NCBI RefSeq assembly: GCF_001625305.1
Contig: NW_017803909.1
Span: 8,462,696 to 8,526,695 of the forward strand
DNA: 64,000 nt
From: Branchiostoma belcheri
Lineage: Eukaryota; Chordata; Leptocardii; Amphioxiformes; Branchiostomatidae
Reading direction: 5' to 3'
Part shown: in pieces, positions 36,365 through 47,431 of the stretch
Numbering within the stretch: position 1 is the stretch's first letter
Layout: each line of letters starts with the position of its first letter
Translations under genes and position numbers: made by a program
The notes under the pieces: generated by a model
Told to the model about the DNA's origin: nothing
The model's database searches: none
What the model saw: only the letters and a program-made list of their open reading frames with translations

Positions 36365-38423
36365 TAAGTTACAGCTAACATTGCATACGATAAATCCTGG
36401 ATACCGAGTGTGTGTGAATGAGAGATAACAAAATCATTACTTTCTTCAAAGGCCTACAAATTAGTACAATAAGTCTAGCTTCAGTGACAGTTTTGTTGGG
36501 AAGCAGCCACTTTATCTCTGCTTTTATGTACTCCAGTAGTTGGACCGTAGGTTATCAATCAATTTTATAGACTAAAAATGGCACTTGTCAGATTAAAATG
36601 AGGCCAGGTCAAGACAAGGTGAAGTGTTAAAAACATCAACCAACCTTCTGATCAAATTCACACAAAAAATTGATAGTTTTCAAGCTCCCATTTAAGGCTC
36701 TTTTCTTCCTGTCAGAATTGTGATAATATCTCCTGAACAGGTGCAGTCTAGCCTCTATAAACAAGGTCTAAAGCTACAGGTGGTCAAGGGGTACAAGTAG
36801 GGTAGTTCTTGCATGTGTATACCACAAATGTTATAGGTCTGCTTGAAGCAATTCCATAGCTTACTGTCCAAATCTATGAATAAGAATTCTTTGTACACAA
36901 AACCTTATGCTAAGTACAGGCTGTCATCCACTGCATGATTGTACTAACTGATCATATACATTCATACATTCTATGTACAGTATTGTACTAGTTTGTTCTG
37001 GGACTGCTGCTAGGAAAATAGGCAATTAGCACTACTATTTTGTGATAATGTTTGTACACAAAAACTATATTACCGGTAACTTTTGTGACTGAATGTCACC
37101 ATTTCTTTGGGAAACCATTTGCCACATGACAAATACACCAAAAGGCACTAGATCCCAAATACACACAAACGTGTTGAACTACTTGTAATATACACATTTT
37201 GTACCTTGTGTGGCTTGAGTTGTGCTTGCCTCTTCCCACTGGGCAGAATAGTCACCTGCAGGGTCCTAAACATAGCGACAGGTACTGGCCTATATACACA
37301 TGCACAGCCTAACAGCTGTCTTCACACCAATCAATGTTGACAAAATACAACACAGAAGTTACAACTCCTACGGCTTGTATCAGTCAGATGAACCACTTCT
37401 GGAAGGTTGGGATGCACGGTTATCTTCTGAACTTCCTCCAGGAACCACTGGTATCAGAATCATGTCTTCAAGACCATCAATAAGATTGCCACCATCCCTG
37501 CATTGTGCCTCAAGAGTGGAATCTCCCGTGGATTAACACTCTGCAATCCAAACCTTCCCTCGCTTGACCCAATGTCCTGGCCCCTCTTCTGGCTCAACTG
37601 GCTGCATATTCAGGATGACCACTGACCCAATGGTGTCTAAGCATTGTAACAATACTGTAGATAGGAACAGGCATCAAATCTCCAATGTCCAACGATACAG
37701 GACATTCCTGATTTGGGACATGTCTGCATTCAGAACAGGTTATATGACTGTAGCTAATTTACATGTCAATGAGGTCTTCATCTGTTTACCACCTGTGAAG
37801 TTATTTGGGTAATAATAACTAGTACAGTTCTGTCTTGTGCCTTATAGCCCTAGTATAGGAGTTAAATGATCTGTAGACAAATAGACTAACAAGGCTATAA
37901 TATTACACTACAAGCTCATTCTTTGAATCCACAGTATAGAATTTGCCAGTAGTATTCCAGACAAAGAATTAGCATAATAAGACCAATAGGGTGTCTCCAG
38001 TAGCACATGGGAGTTTGACGGATGACATCACTTGCAAATTAAAGCCCACCCTATCAATTATGGGAAAATTACATGGTACCAACATCTGAGTACAAGAAAG
38101 AGCACTAGAATGTGCATTAGCATTATTCCATTCAAACTAAGTAATACACAATCTACAAAAGTGCAGATAGGGGATAGACTGTTGATACAAGAATTGAAAG
38201 GATTCTTTATTATTCCCAAACCCAAACATGAGCTTGAGGACAATCCAACACCTTCTTGTTTAACCAAAAACCTGGGAAGCCATGGAACACAATCACAATT
38301 TGTCAACAGGGACCTGTCATTAGCAAAAATACAGCCTTTCTAATGCCACCTTGTGGCTTCACAGCTAGTTATAGGCCATTATAATGTGTAGGACCAGTTA
38401 CAAAGGAAAGTTCTGTAATCAAT
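36365..38423. other. AT-rich spacer
   Basis: No recognisable exon or repeat; short frames only. Confidence 0.4.
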
Positions 38424-39072
38424 TTGCAGTACATCACAAAGTTTGGACAATTTGTCTTCTGCTTGTGCGGTTGTTATGTTAACGTCACAACACAACTTAA
38501 AAGTGCGTATAAAGAGCTCACAACAGCGGGAACAAATCTAGGTCAGGGGTTATATGCAAATTTCCGCATTTCACCGAGAAGACTTGCTATATTTGTTGTT
38601 TGCGCTCTGTTCGGATATATGTTTGGGCTATAATGTAACTAAACGGTACATACTGCTTTTTCTGTCTATGGGAGGCTCCAAGGGATATGGCAATATTGTT
38701 TGGTAATGACGATGAGTTTACGTCAGTCTATATTATACTAGTACTAGTAGCCAGCACGTCGGCAGAACGTACTGCGCCTGCGCAGAACCCTGATTTTTCA
38801 CGTTTTTCTTTGGATTTTTGGTCAACGTTGCATTAGAATTTTGCCTGTTGCAGACAATATTTTTTCCGACATAACATTTGGAAACTACATACGGAGTGTT
38901 AACCTTATATGCACAAATACGGCCTTATATGAGACGTTCTGCCAAGTGCTATGTACAATACATTACGGATTTCGCGCAGGTGCAGTACGTTCTGTTGATG
39001 TGCTCTAGTAGCCTATTGTATGGGCTGCGAAAATCTGCGTATAAAGTGGGCCCAATATACCATTTAAAGTAG
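38424..39072 (+). repeat. Diverged internally repeated element
   Basis: Two segments share a layout, ACAATACATTACGGATTT-like start and a GCGTATAAAG end (38424-38515 and 38950-39052). In addition CGGCAGAACGTACTGCGCCT at 38760 is inverted near 38980. Probably an old transposon. Confidence 0.5.
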
Positions 39073-39844
39073 TGTCTTATGATTTACAGACCTGATGAAG
39101 CTACTGAATTGGAATCCAGTCAGGCAGCTGAGTGACATGTCCAGCTGACAGCTGTTTGTTTATAGTAGTGGGCTCATTATTTATAGCCTACTGTAATGTC
39201 ATGGTTCTCAGCATGTGTTACATGTGACAATAGGATTGAGGCTTGAGCCTGTCTAATGATACCCCTTCCCTTGATGAGGTGAAGGCACTTCATAAAATCA
39301 TGTTTACATGATAAAAGGGAGAAGAAAACAAGATGCTAATTAAATGATTGGCAATGTCAACACTCAGTTAACACAAAAGGATGGTTAGCACGAAAGGAAA
39401 CTACGTGTAATACACATATACATGTAGTGTGTATTCAGGACACATGTACATGTTTTCCTTCGTACATGTATATTTTTGTATATACGAGTTCCCTCTGCAA
39501 TATCAACATGTGTAAGATATGATGGTAATCATGGTATCAATGCTGTACATGGCTACCCTTTATGATATGATACGCTTTGTGCCACAGTTCAATAACTTAC
39601 GTATAATCTACAAACTCTACAAACTGTTATGGTCTTGTTGAAGAGGTTCATCAGTCATGTAGAATTAACAGTTAGTAGAAATTCTTCAATCAGTGACTGT
39701 ATTTTTGTAAGGTAGATTACGTACCTCCAAATTTTCGGTGTCGACTGTACACCTTTATGTTATGGTCTACTTGGACAGTGAAATTTGTGTTATTCAATAA
39801 CAGACTATGGATCTAAACATCTGTTTGGAGATGAAGATGAAGAG

Positions 39845-40452
39845 AAAGAGTACCTTTCTAGGCTTTGTGCTGACACAGGCATGTTGCAAATTATAAGGCT
39901 GCCAAAATTCTTTCTCCCTTTGTTCTACTCATAGTGTTTGTCTAATCTGTGTTTGTCTTATAATTTCATTAGAAAGAAAGCAGAGTTTTCTTTGGCACTA
40001 GTGAAGAAGAGAAGTACCAGTAGTATCTTTCTAGGCTTTGTGCTGGAAGACATGTTGAACGATAAGGCTGCCAAAATTGTGACAGTATGCACTTCTCTCA
40101 TATGTTTTCCAGTATTTGATATCTTTATTAGAGTGACTTTCCAAGGAACAAAGAGAGCTCACAACTCTAACAGCTTTCAAAAATTCACTGTGAGTGGCAG
40201 CTATCGACCTATGGACTGAGTAGCATATGTATATTGAGTTACGATTGCAATATATACTGTCATTATTGTGTGTATTTTCCCCATGTATATTATGTATTTT
40301 ATCCTGAAAAACAGGTCAAAGACCTGAGCGTAATCCTCTGGTAAAATAAATAAATGAAAATGAAATGAGTTCTCTTTGGAATCATTGAGAAGTGAAAGAG
40401 TACCTTTCTAGGCTTTGTGCTGGAAGACATGTTGCATGATAAGGCTGCCACG
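39845..40452 (+). repeat. Three spaced copies of a ~60 bp unit
   Basis: Core TTTCTAGGCTTTGTGCTG followed by GACATGTTG..TAAGGCTGCCA at about 39850, 40015 and 40395. Confidence 0.75.
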
Positions 40453-40529
40453 ATCCCTGCAGTGCCGTGAGGTGATGTCTGCAGTCTCTGGGCTCCTCAC
40501 TGCTCCAGCTGATGTCTGCCACTCCTGCC
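40404..40529 (-). CDS. Candidate internal exon of an unrecognised gene
   Basis: Strong acceptor (GTTTGCCTGCAG|GG) followed by 41 open codons including GVADISWSSEEPRDCRHHLT and QPYHATCLPAQSLE, then AAAG|GTACTC. It is in phase with the candidate exon at 43182-43085. Its last ~50 bases also occur twice at 39845-40078 in decayed form, so it may belong to a local repeat rather than a gene. Confidence 0.2.
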
Positions 40530-40604
40530 CTGCAGGCAAACAGATCAATACAATCACTACTAATACTATTAGCTGTAGCATGTTCACTATGTGGCGTTGT
40601 GTAG

Positions 40605-40806
40605 CATATACGTAGTGGTTAGTGGTAGATCGTTCGGTGCTAAAACAAGGAGACCCGGTTTCAATCCTGGGTCCAGGTACCTCTGTATCTGTATCTGTAC
40701 CTGTATAGCCGGTATAACCGCCTTTCGGTGTAGCACACCAGCTTCGCAGGCATGCGGCGCAGCGGCAGCTGGGTATATTACACTGATCGACTTGTTACAC
40801 CTAACC
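40605..40806 (+). mobile_element. tRNA-derived SINE with head
   Basis: A-box-like TAGTGGTTAGTGG and B-box-like GGTTTCAATCC within ACCCGGTTTCAATCCTGGGT (T-arm hairpin), then a TGTATC microsatellite and the body GTAGCACACCAGCTTCGCAG ... CTTGTTACACC. Confidence 0.75.
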
Positions 40807-40897
40807 CTTGAACTTGTACTTCAAAATCTTGAAATGTTTAATGTGTTTCTACTTTTGCAGCTTTCATGATGTTTGCCCAGTATACAATTAGTGCTGT

Positions 40898-41276
40898 GGC
40901 CACACCAATTTAATTTGTTGGTTCTCGGATTCGCCTCTTCGTTTTTTTCTGATTTGCAAAAAAAAAAAAAAAAATGATTCTGGTCCTGAATCAACTGAAA
41001 AATGCTCATGTTTTGCCCCCAACAGTTGAGGAAAGTCCTTTTCTTCCTAGTTGTTACAGTTTTCCCATCTATCATTGCAGTGGTTTGATTAAAAGTTCAA
41101 AATTCAATGTTTAAATTTTAACCCAGCCTTTTGTGTTGACTTCATGGCTCATTCCGTAGCATTTAAGCCTATAATAGGGTGCCTAGACCTGTTTTTATTT
41201 TTATTTTTTTTCGCCCTGTCGCTTCATATTTTTTCTGAAAAAAATCCGAGAACCAACAAATTAAATTGGTGTGGCC
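40898..41276. mobile_element. Family 1 MITE, full copy
   Basis: Best preserved copy: GGCCACACCAATTTAATTTG at one end and its near-perfect inverse at the other, flanked by TGT on each side (3-base target duplication). Confidence 0.8.
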
Positions 41277-41282
41277 TGTGTA

Positions 41283-41700
41283 CCTAAACCCATATGAGGT
41301 CCAGATTCAAGTACAGGGGCATGTCCGAACTTGCACCCCGACGTTGTGCCCTTGGAAAAGGCACTTTACACGTATCCCCCCTCAATTAGAGGGACAAGTC
41401 TCCAACGGCAGTTGTCTTCGGCTGGCGGACGAGAGCAGCGCCAGGCTGGCTGGCTGGCGTGATCAAGGCTGACCTTGAGCGTAACCAAGTCATCCGGCAG
41501 CTCACTGCAAGCAACCCAATTGGAACCAGCATGTATCCATCGATGAGGATCCGCTGGGGAAGACGGATGCCCAAGTGTGTGGGTCTCAGATTCGCAACCT
41601 GTTATCCACCTTAGTTAAACAAATCCACGCAAAGGCCACTGTGTCAACTGTAATCCTCACTCAGGTGTAGGAACTGACACGGTCATCATACTCGGAAAAT
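41283..41700 (+). mobile_element. SINE-like repeat with shared central block
   Basis: Contains GTTGTGCCCTTGGAAAAGGC and TTTACACGTATCCCCC, homologous to the SINE at 26290-26452, followed by a region ending in ATCTGTA microsatellite. It adjoins the family 1 MITE. Confidence 0.6.
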
Positions 41701-41800
41701 CTGTATCTGTATATCTGTACATGAATCTGTATCTGTAAATGAATCTGTATCTGTGCATGACTATGTATCTGTACATGAATCTGTATCTTATTGCAAATAA
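41700..41800 (+). repeat. ATCTGTATCTGTA microsatellite
   Basis: Imperfect tandem array of ATCTGTA and ACATGAATCTGT units. Confidence 0.8.
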
Positions 41801-43084
41801 AGATCTCGAGTGATTGCCATAGAGCACGTTCACTAGTGATCCTAGATAAGATGATTCATATATAAACTTATGATCTAATGCATCACCAAATGGCAGGCAA
41901 AAACAGATATTGGAACTAGAGAAGACACAGGAATCAGTGGGTAAAAATCAACATTCTGGCCATAGTAACTTACAACTTAACAGCATATATGAGAAAATGC
42001 ATGATTACAATAATTCCAACTTTCGATCAACCACAAGGAAATTCATTACAAATTTTTAAAGAAATCTTCAGCTCTCTTGGGAATTCTATAATATTGGCTT
42101 GTTGAGTTGTTCAGAAACCAGAGTCAGTGACTAAAATTTCACCTTAGATTTTAGTTTTTGCCTACCAATTATAGGATATTGTTGGTGGGTATTTTCATCC
42201 CCGCATATAATGAAACAGTAAACCTCAAACATATGGCAATGTATAATCTTACTCTCGTGCGCCTATATGCAAATTACACAATATCTGTTTCAATGTCATT
42301 CATATATCAAGCTCGGACAATATTAGCATGATGTAATTTGTGCATATTTGTGTTTCATTTTAGTACTTTGTCATTTCAGATGCAGACTTGGCGCTATCCA
42401 TAATTTGAGCAGAGACTACCACTACCAGTAGATCTAGATGTTAACAGTTAAGTGGGCTGCAAAATATACTACTGACTGTGTTAGTAGCAGAAGATCACAC
42501 AGTGGTTCTACTTTTGCAGCTATCATGATGTTTGTACAGTATACAATTAGTGCATTTAGGTTCATGTCTGGATTCAAGTCCTGAGGTTTAGGTTCAGTTC
42601 CGGGCTCATAAGTCCAGACCTAAACCCATGGCATATACAAAATTGCATGTTGGCAACCTTGCAATGTTGTCTGGGCAAAACTTTGGCCACATAACATGGA
42701 GGCCGACACTTGACGATGCCCAATAGCAATGTTTTCTTCATTTTGCAGCACAGTTTTTGCAATCTACGGAAGGTTTTAGGTGGTTTGGAAAGAAAAAAGG
42801 TATGTGAAATGTTTTTTTTTTTTTGGTAATAAGTCCGGAATTGGTTCTTGACTTGTAGTTTTTTTTTACTTGAACCTAAACATTTTTACAAGTCCGGAAA
42901 CGGTACACAGCACTATATACAATGTATTGCTGTACTAAGGAGTTCTTAAGCTTTCAACTTGTAAACTTAAACACAACTTGAAAATTTCCTTCCTTCTAAG
43001 AAAAGGAAATTAAGTCGCTGCAAAAATAAATGGATTTACAGTATATTAGAAGCGACATAATTACATACACAAATCCTGAAATAC
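41801..43084. other. Spacer
   Basis: Nothing identified except a possible short repeat at 42555-42620 with alternating TTTAGGTTCA and CAAGTCCTGAGG motifs. Confidence 0.35.
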
Positions 43085-43182
43085 CTCATTCCCTTGTCTG
43101 ATGTGAACTGACAGATGCCATACAAATATGGACGTCTGTGTCCTTCGGAAATACCCGTGGGACTTGTCTCCAACAATTCAAT
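43085..43182 (-). CDS. Candidate internal exon of an unrecognised gene
   Basis: Open for 32 codons between GGATGTAG| and ATGAG|GTATTT. It encodes ETSPTGISEGHRRPYLYGIC and QFTSDKGM, which has protein-like composition. It ends in the phase accepted by the candidate exon 40529-40404 and lies downstream of the untranslated exon at 45113. The donor GTATTT is weak, no start-codon exon was found between them, and I recognise no family. Confidence 0.25.
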
Positions 43183-43252
43183 CTACATCCAACCACAATG
43201 GACAATAATGATATTAACAATGCCTTTGTTGAAACACACAACATATAGACAA

Positions 43253-43567
43253 GGCTAGAAATTCAATTTTGGAAATAGGTGCACCCAACCTAAAACATTA
43301 GGTACACAGAATTTTTTTGGGTGCACCATATAACACAAAACCTAATCACAGATCTTACTGTTCCTTTTCTTAGCTTGATCTGAAATTGGAGCTAACTTCA
43401 AAATCAGCAAAGAAAGATTTTTTAATTTTTCTGACACTTGGATGCCAAGAATATCCTGCACATTTGTACAATGTACAGTGTACAGTGCACCCACAGAAAA
43501 AAATTGGGTGCACAGCTCCAATGTTGGGTGCACCAAGGTGCACATGCACCCAGTATTTTGAGCCCTG
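43253..43567. repeat. GGGTGCACC-rich dispersed element, copy 2
   Basis: Same order of motifs as 8341-8650, including GACACTTGGAT and the end ATTTTGAGCCCTG. Confidence 0.75.
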
Positions 43568-45112
43568 ATAATTCTATGACCTATGAGAAATGTTACATGC
43601 CTGGGGGGTAAAAACAACTTGACCTGTACATGATCATACTAGTACATCTGTACATGTAGTACATTGTATTACCATACTAGTATAGTGATACATGTAGTAC
43701 TATCAGATCTGGTGACTTATGCCTGGTTGCCTATCCAGGGCACAAAAACAAAGCAGGTCACTCCACTTCATTCCAATAGGTGGGGTCTATAATGCCCACA
43801 GGAATTTGAATATCTGGTGTCTTCACATGCTTTTGTTTGTGAGCAATCCAAGTCCAGCTGGGTAAACCATTAAGACAACAATTTCTCAGGAATAGCAAAC
43901 TTATAAACAATAGCATCTCTGGAAATATGATCTGGTCTGGCATGGTCAGTTTTGTATCATGTGGCTAATTGTATACTTCAACATGTGATAACAGGCCATC
44001 ATACAAATGGTACACAGAAAAAATGGACGAACAAAATCACTACTAGTGAAAAAAGTTATTAGAAGTGTTGCTGACATTTTGCTGACATTTTCATTGAAGC
44101 TGAACCAATATGTACTCATCAAGTCACAGTTAAGCTTACTGGAAGTTTATGTTTATTATAAGCACATGTATATCAGATTTATCTAGCTCATTGCAGACTT
44201 TATAATTTTACAACAATTTACAATGTAAAAAGTCTGACAGCTGACTCATTTGTTGAAAGAGGGAAATATTGACGCACCTGATTCTATATTGTCTAATGTC
44301 TATAATTATAAAATCTCCAGAACATCTGGAATTAGAAAATTGTTCTATGAATCAAAACAAATACACAAGCTGTAACTGTCAACATTTCAAACTGATCAAT
44401 CATAGTCACTCGCTGTTTAACAAACCATTTATAGTTGTTAAAGACCTAAAATCAGATTTCCTGTATTTCAATACCCTCCAAAGTGAAATTCTGTTCAAGC
44501 TGTGGCCGTTGTATTTGTGTAATTATATAGATATATAGTCGACTCGTTTTTAATCTTTGTTACAAAATGTACACATGAAAGATCAAATCATGGTAAATTT
44601 TTGGATGAACTTGCACAGAAACACGTTTACAAAAACGTTTAGATAATGCTTAAAGATGGGGTTGATGTGATAAATATTATTTTCTCAATCCCTGGGAAGT
44701 TGACACAGGACTTGTGGCTGTCACAAGGCTCCAGTTTTCAGTTTACGTGACAAGAAACTCCTATTCTAAAACCAACCGGACTTTTTGTTATGAGAGTTGG
44801 CAGTGTCAACAAGTGACTACCCAATTATATGTGCAAGAGTCACGTACTCACAATTTGCGAATCATGGGGGCCATAACATGTCCCTACAAGACACTAGCCA
44901 CGTCAAATGTAAGTCTTAATAGTAGATTTATAGCGATGAAAGTTCAAAAGTATCCGTCTAAAATTATTATTCGCCGGCTGCCCAACCCACTACGCGAGAC
45001 AACTCCCCTCACTGGAACGGGGTTCGAATATGACGAATTTATGCCCCGATTTTGCGGTGATGTTTTCTCCTGGCCGCTTCTAGTGGGGGATACTTTGGAT
45101 AACTAAGACTTA
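43568..45112. other. Presumed intron downstream of the 45113 exon
   Basis: AT-rich with no convincing coding segment. A 130-codon plus-strand frame at 44714-45106 has no recognisable features. Confidence 0.35.
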
Positions 45113-45260
45113 CCTCGTCTTCTGATAGTCACAGACTCCGTAAAGCAGGCTTAGAAGGCTTCAAATCGACGGAGTTTTGGGAGAGGAGAGTGTCAGACAC
45201 ATCATTTGACGTCCGCCATTTTGGACCCACTTCCGCGGTGCATGACGGGACGAGTTAAAA
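45113..45260 (-). promoter_or_regulatory. Promoter and non-coding first exon of a minus-strand gene
   Basis: On the minus strand, in order: TCCCGTCATGCAC (ZNF143-like, also present in the KATNB1/C8orf82 promoter), GCGGAAGTG (ETS), then AAAATGGCGGAC (YY1), the standard order at TATA-less animal start sites. About 100 bases downstream is a strong donor, GACGAG|GTAAGT, with the exon ending at 45113. All three frames carry stops before the donor, so the exon is 5' untranslated. It contains two short upstream reading frames (13 codons each). The gene it serves must continue to lower coordinates; I could not identify it. Confidence 0.65.
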
Positions 45261-45448
45261 GTCTGAGAAGATGAGAACTTTGGCCTCGCCGTGCGGGAAA
45301 TTCAAACAAACATGTTTACAGGTCTTGACGTAGGTCAAAATCAAATCTTTATTTGTCTTCTTGACGTCCACGGGCGTTGCCACGTTGAATATACGCAAGC
45401 CTTGCTGGTACTACGGTCTTCAAATGAAATTGATGAACATTCCAAAGA

Positions 45449-46795
45449 ACCATAAATAGCTATTCCTATTCCTACACTGATTCTTTTACTTTTGACACCC
45501 CAAAGTGAGGATAGTTTTGCATACATGTACTTACTAATACGCCAGAGGGAGTATACATGCTCAGTCATAGTATAAAACTCAATGCACTAGAAGCAGAAAA
45601 CTTGTCAAGTGCGCACTGCGGTTTTCACACTTTCCGCCTGGGGTCGTAACTGCACTGCTACTTTCCCAGCTCCATCTGATCAGGTACTTTTGCTGCAATG
45701 TATTTCTTTTTCGTCGATTTCATTACCTTCGCCAAGAAGGTTATGTTTTCAGTAGCGTTTGTCTGTCTGTCTGTTTGTGAACAGCATAACTCAAGAAGCT
45801 TAATATGTATTGTCATGAAACTTGGTAGGTGGGTAGGTCTTGATGAGACCTAAAAATGATTAGATTCTGGGCCCCCTGGCGGCTTTTGTTGGTACTGCAG
45901 CAGAACTTCCGGTTTTGATATCTCGCGATCTGGACATGCTAGAGTCACGAATTTTGGTTGGTAGATAGCTCTTGAGGTGGGGAAGAAGTGACATGAGTTT
46001 GGGCCCCCTAGCAGCTTGTTCTGGAACTGCAGGAGCGTTTCTTGAAAAAATCTCCGAAGGTTGATAACTCAAGAACCGGTTGACGGATTGTCATGATTTT
46101 TGGTACTAGTATGTAGGTAGCTGAAGTGATACTTGACATAATCAGATGACAATTATGCAAATCAGGAGCTAATTTGCATAATTAATGAGGACATTCTATA
46201 AATCTGCTTCGTTCGATTATAGGACTTTGAAACACTTGTGACATGTAATTGAGAACTAGAAAAACATCTGAGGATATAGATTATGTAAATGAAGACCTAA
46301 TTTACATAATTAATGGAAAATTGTTATAATTTCATAGTTGTAATTGCTGGGAATTTCATACTTGCCGTATTTGGAAGTTAAGTGAAGGTGAACATCAATG
46401 AAGATAATTTATTCACATTATGAACTCATTTGCATAATTTATGAGGAAGTGCTAGAATAGCCTACTTTGTTAAGATAAGGCTGCCATTGGGTAGAGAATA
46501 TGATCAACTGATGTAATCCATGCATATGACGCTCTTATTTGCGAAATCAATTATTGAAATTGTATAATTCGTCAACCGCAAGGGTTAACATCATTTGGCG
46601 AAGGTATGAGATCGTGGAACTCTTGTTAAACGTATGAGTTTACTTTCGTTTACCCAAAGGCATTAGTAGGTTTATGTTTCTTCCCTGTGTTGTAGTTGAA
46701 GAAGACTATTAAAGTGCCATGTATAGTGTTTGTTGCTCTCCCTTTTGGAGGAAAGTGACTAACTTCGCAACACACGCATGCACGCACGCACGCAC
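45449..46795. repeat. Dispersed ~440 bp repeat, copy interrupted by the 900 bp insertion
   Basis: Host parts 45449-45725 and 46626-46795 match 51001-51440 closely, from GAACCATAAATAGCTATTCC to the CATGCACGCACGCACGC microsatellite. Confidence 0.85.
45726..46625. mobile_element. 900 bp insertion with CCTTCGCC start and TTA target duplication
   Basis: Begins CCTTCGCCAAGAAGGTTATG, has a near-terminal inverse TTGGCGAAGG at about 46595, and ends with a 20-base extension before TTA. The host repeat at 51001-51440 preserves the uninterrupted site (TTTCATTAAACGTATGAG), which fixes both ends and the 3-base TTA duplication. The interior has several TTTGCATAATTAATGA-type repeats. No reading frame. Confidence 0.85.
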
Positions 46796-47431
46796 CCTAC
46801 GGTACCTGTAGCCTCTTAGTACCAGGCTTCGATTGGCTAGACCACAGTACAGGTGTGCGGGGCGTTCTCATGATCAGATTAATACACAACAGGGTATGAT
46901 GGTTGTTGTAACTTCCGTGAACGGAACTCAGCGTCACGAGAGGTATTGTTTTTTACGTAGCAAGCCCAAGTCACTCAGTACTGTATCACGTATATTTGGT
47001 TGGAGAGTAGGTATTAACATTCCACCCAGTATATCAGTTATAAATCAGTACACGGTCCATTTTGCATATTTCAGATGACATGTGTATTCACCAGTTCCAA
47101 CAATACTAGAAGGCATTCTTGTATACATGTCATAAGGGACATTTTTGCAAATGATGTACTGAAATGCAGTATCTTTCTCTTTTTAACAAAAATCTGCAAA
47201 ATATATACATGATGAATATTGTTGTCTTTTCGTAAAATGCTTTGATGTATTCACAGGATGTCTAGCATATCCTCTGGCACGACAAACACAATAGACTTTT
47301 GTTTACGGTGAAAAAATCGAACATCGGCCTACGGCCATAGTGAACATTTCATATAATTCATTTCATATAAATAATTTCTTTACAAATATAGATAGCTCGA
47401 TGTGAAAATAGAAAATGTCTGTGTTAGATAT

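Noticed and set aside
40615..40676. Possible tRNA gene
   Set aside because: A- and B-box-like motifs are present but no acceptor stem or proper cloverleaf forms; it is the head of a SINE.
40591..40869. 92-codon plus-strand frame with [13 protein letters not shown]
   Set aside because: It is the read-through translation of a tRNA-derived SINE.
44714..45106. 130-codon plus-strand frame
   Set aside because: Opposite strand to the 45.1 kb exon, mixed composition, no domain or supporting signals.
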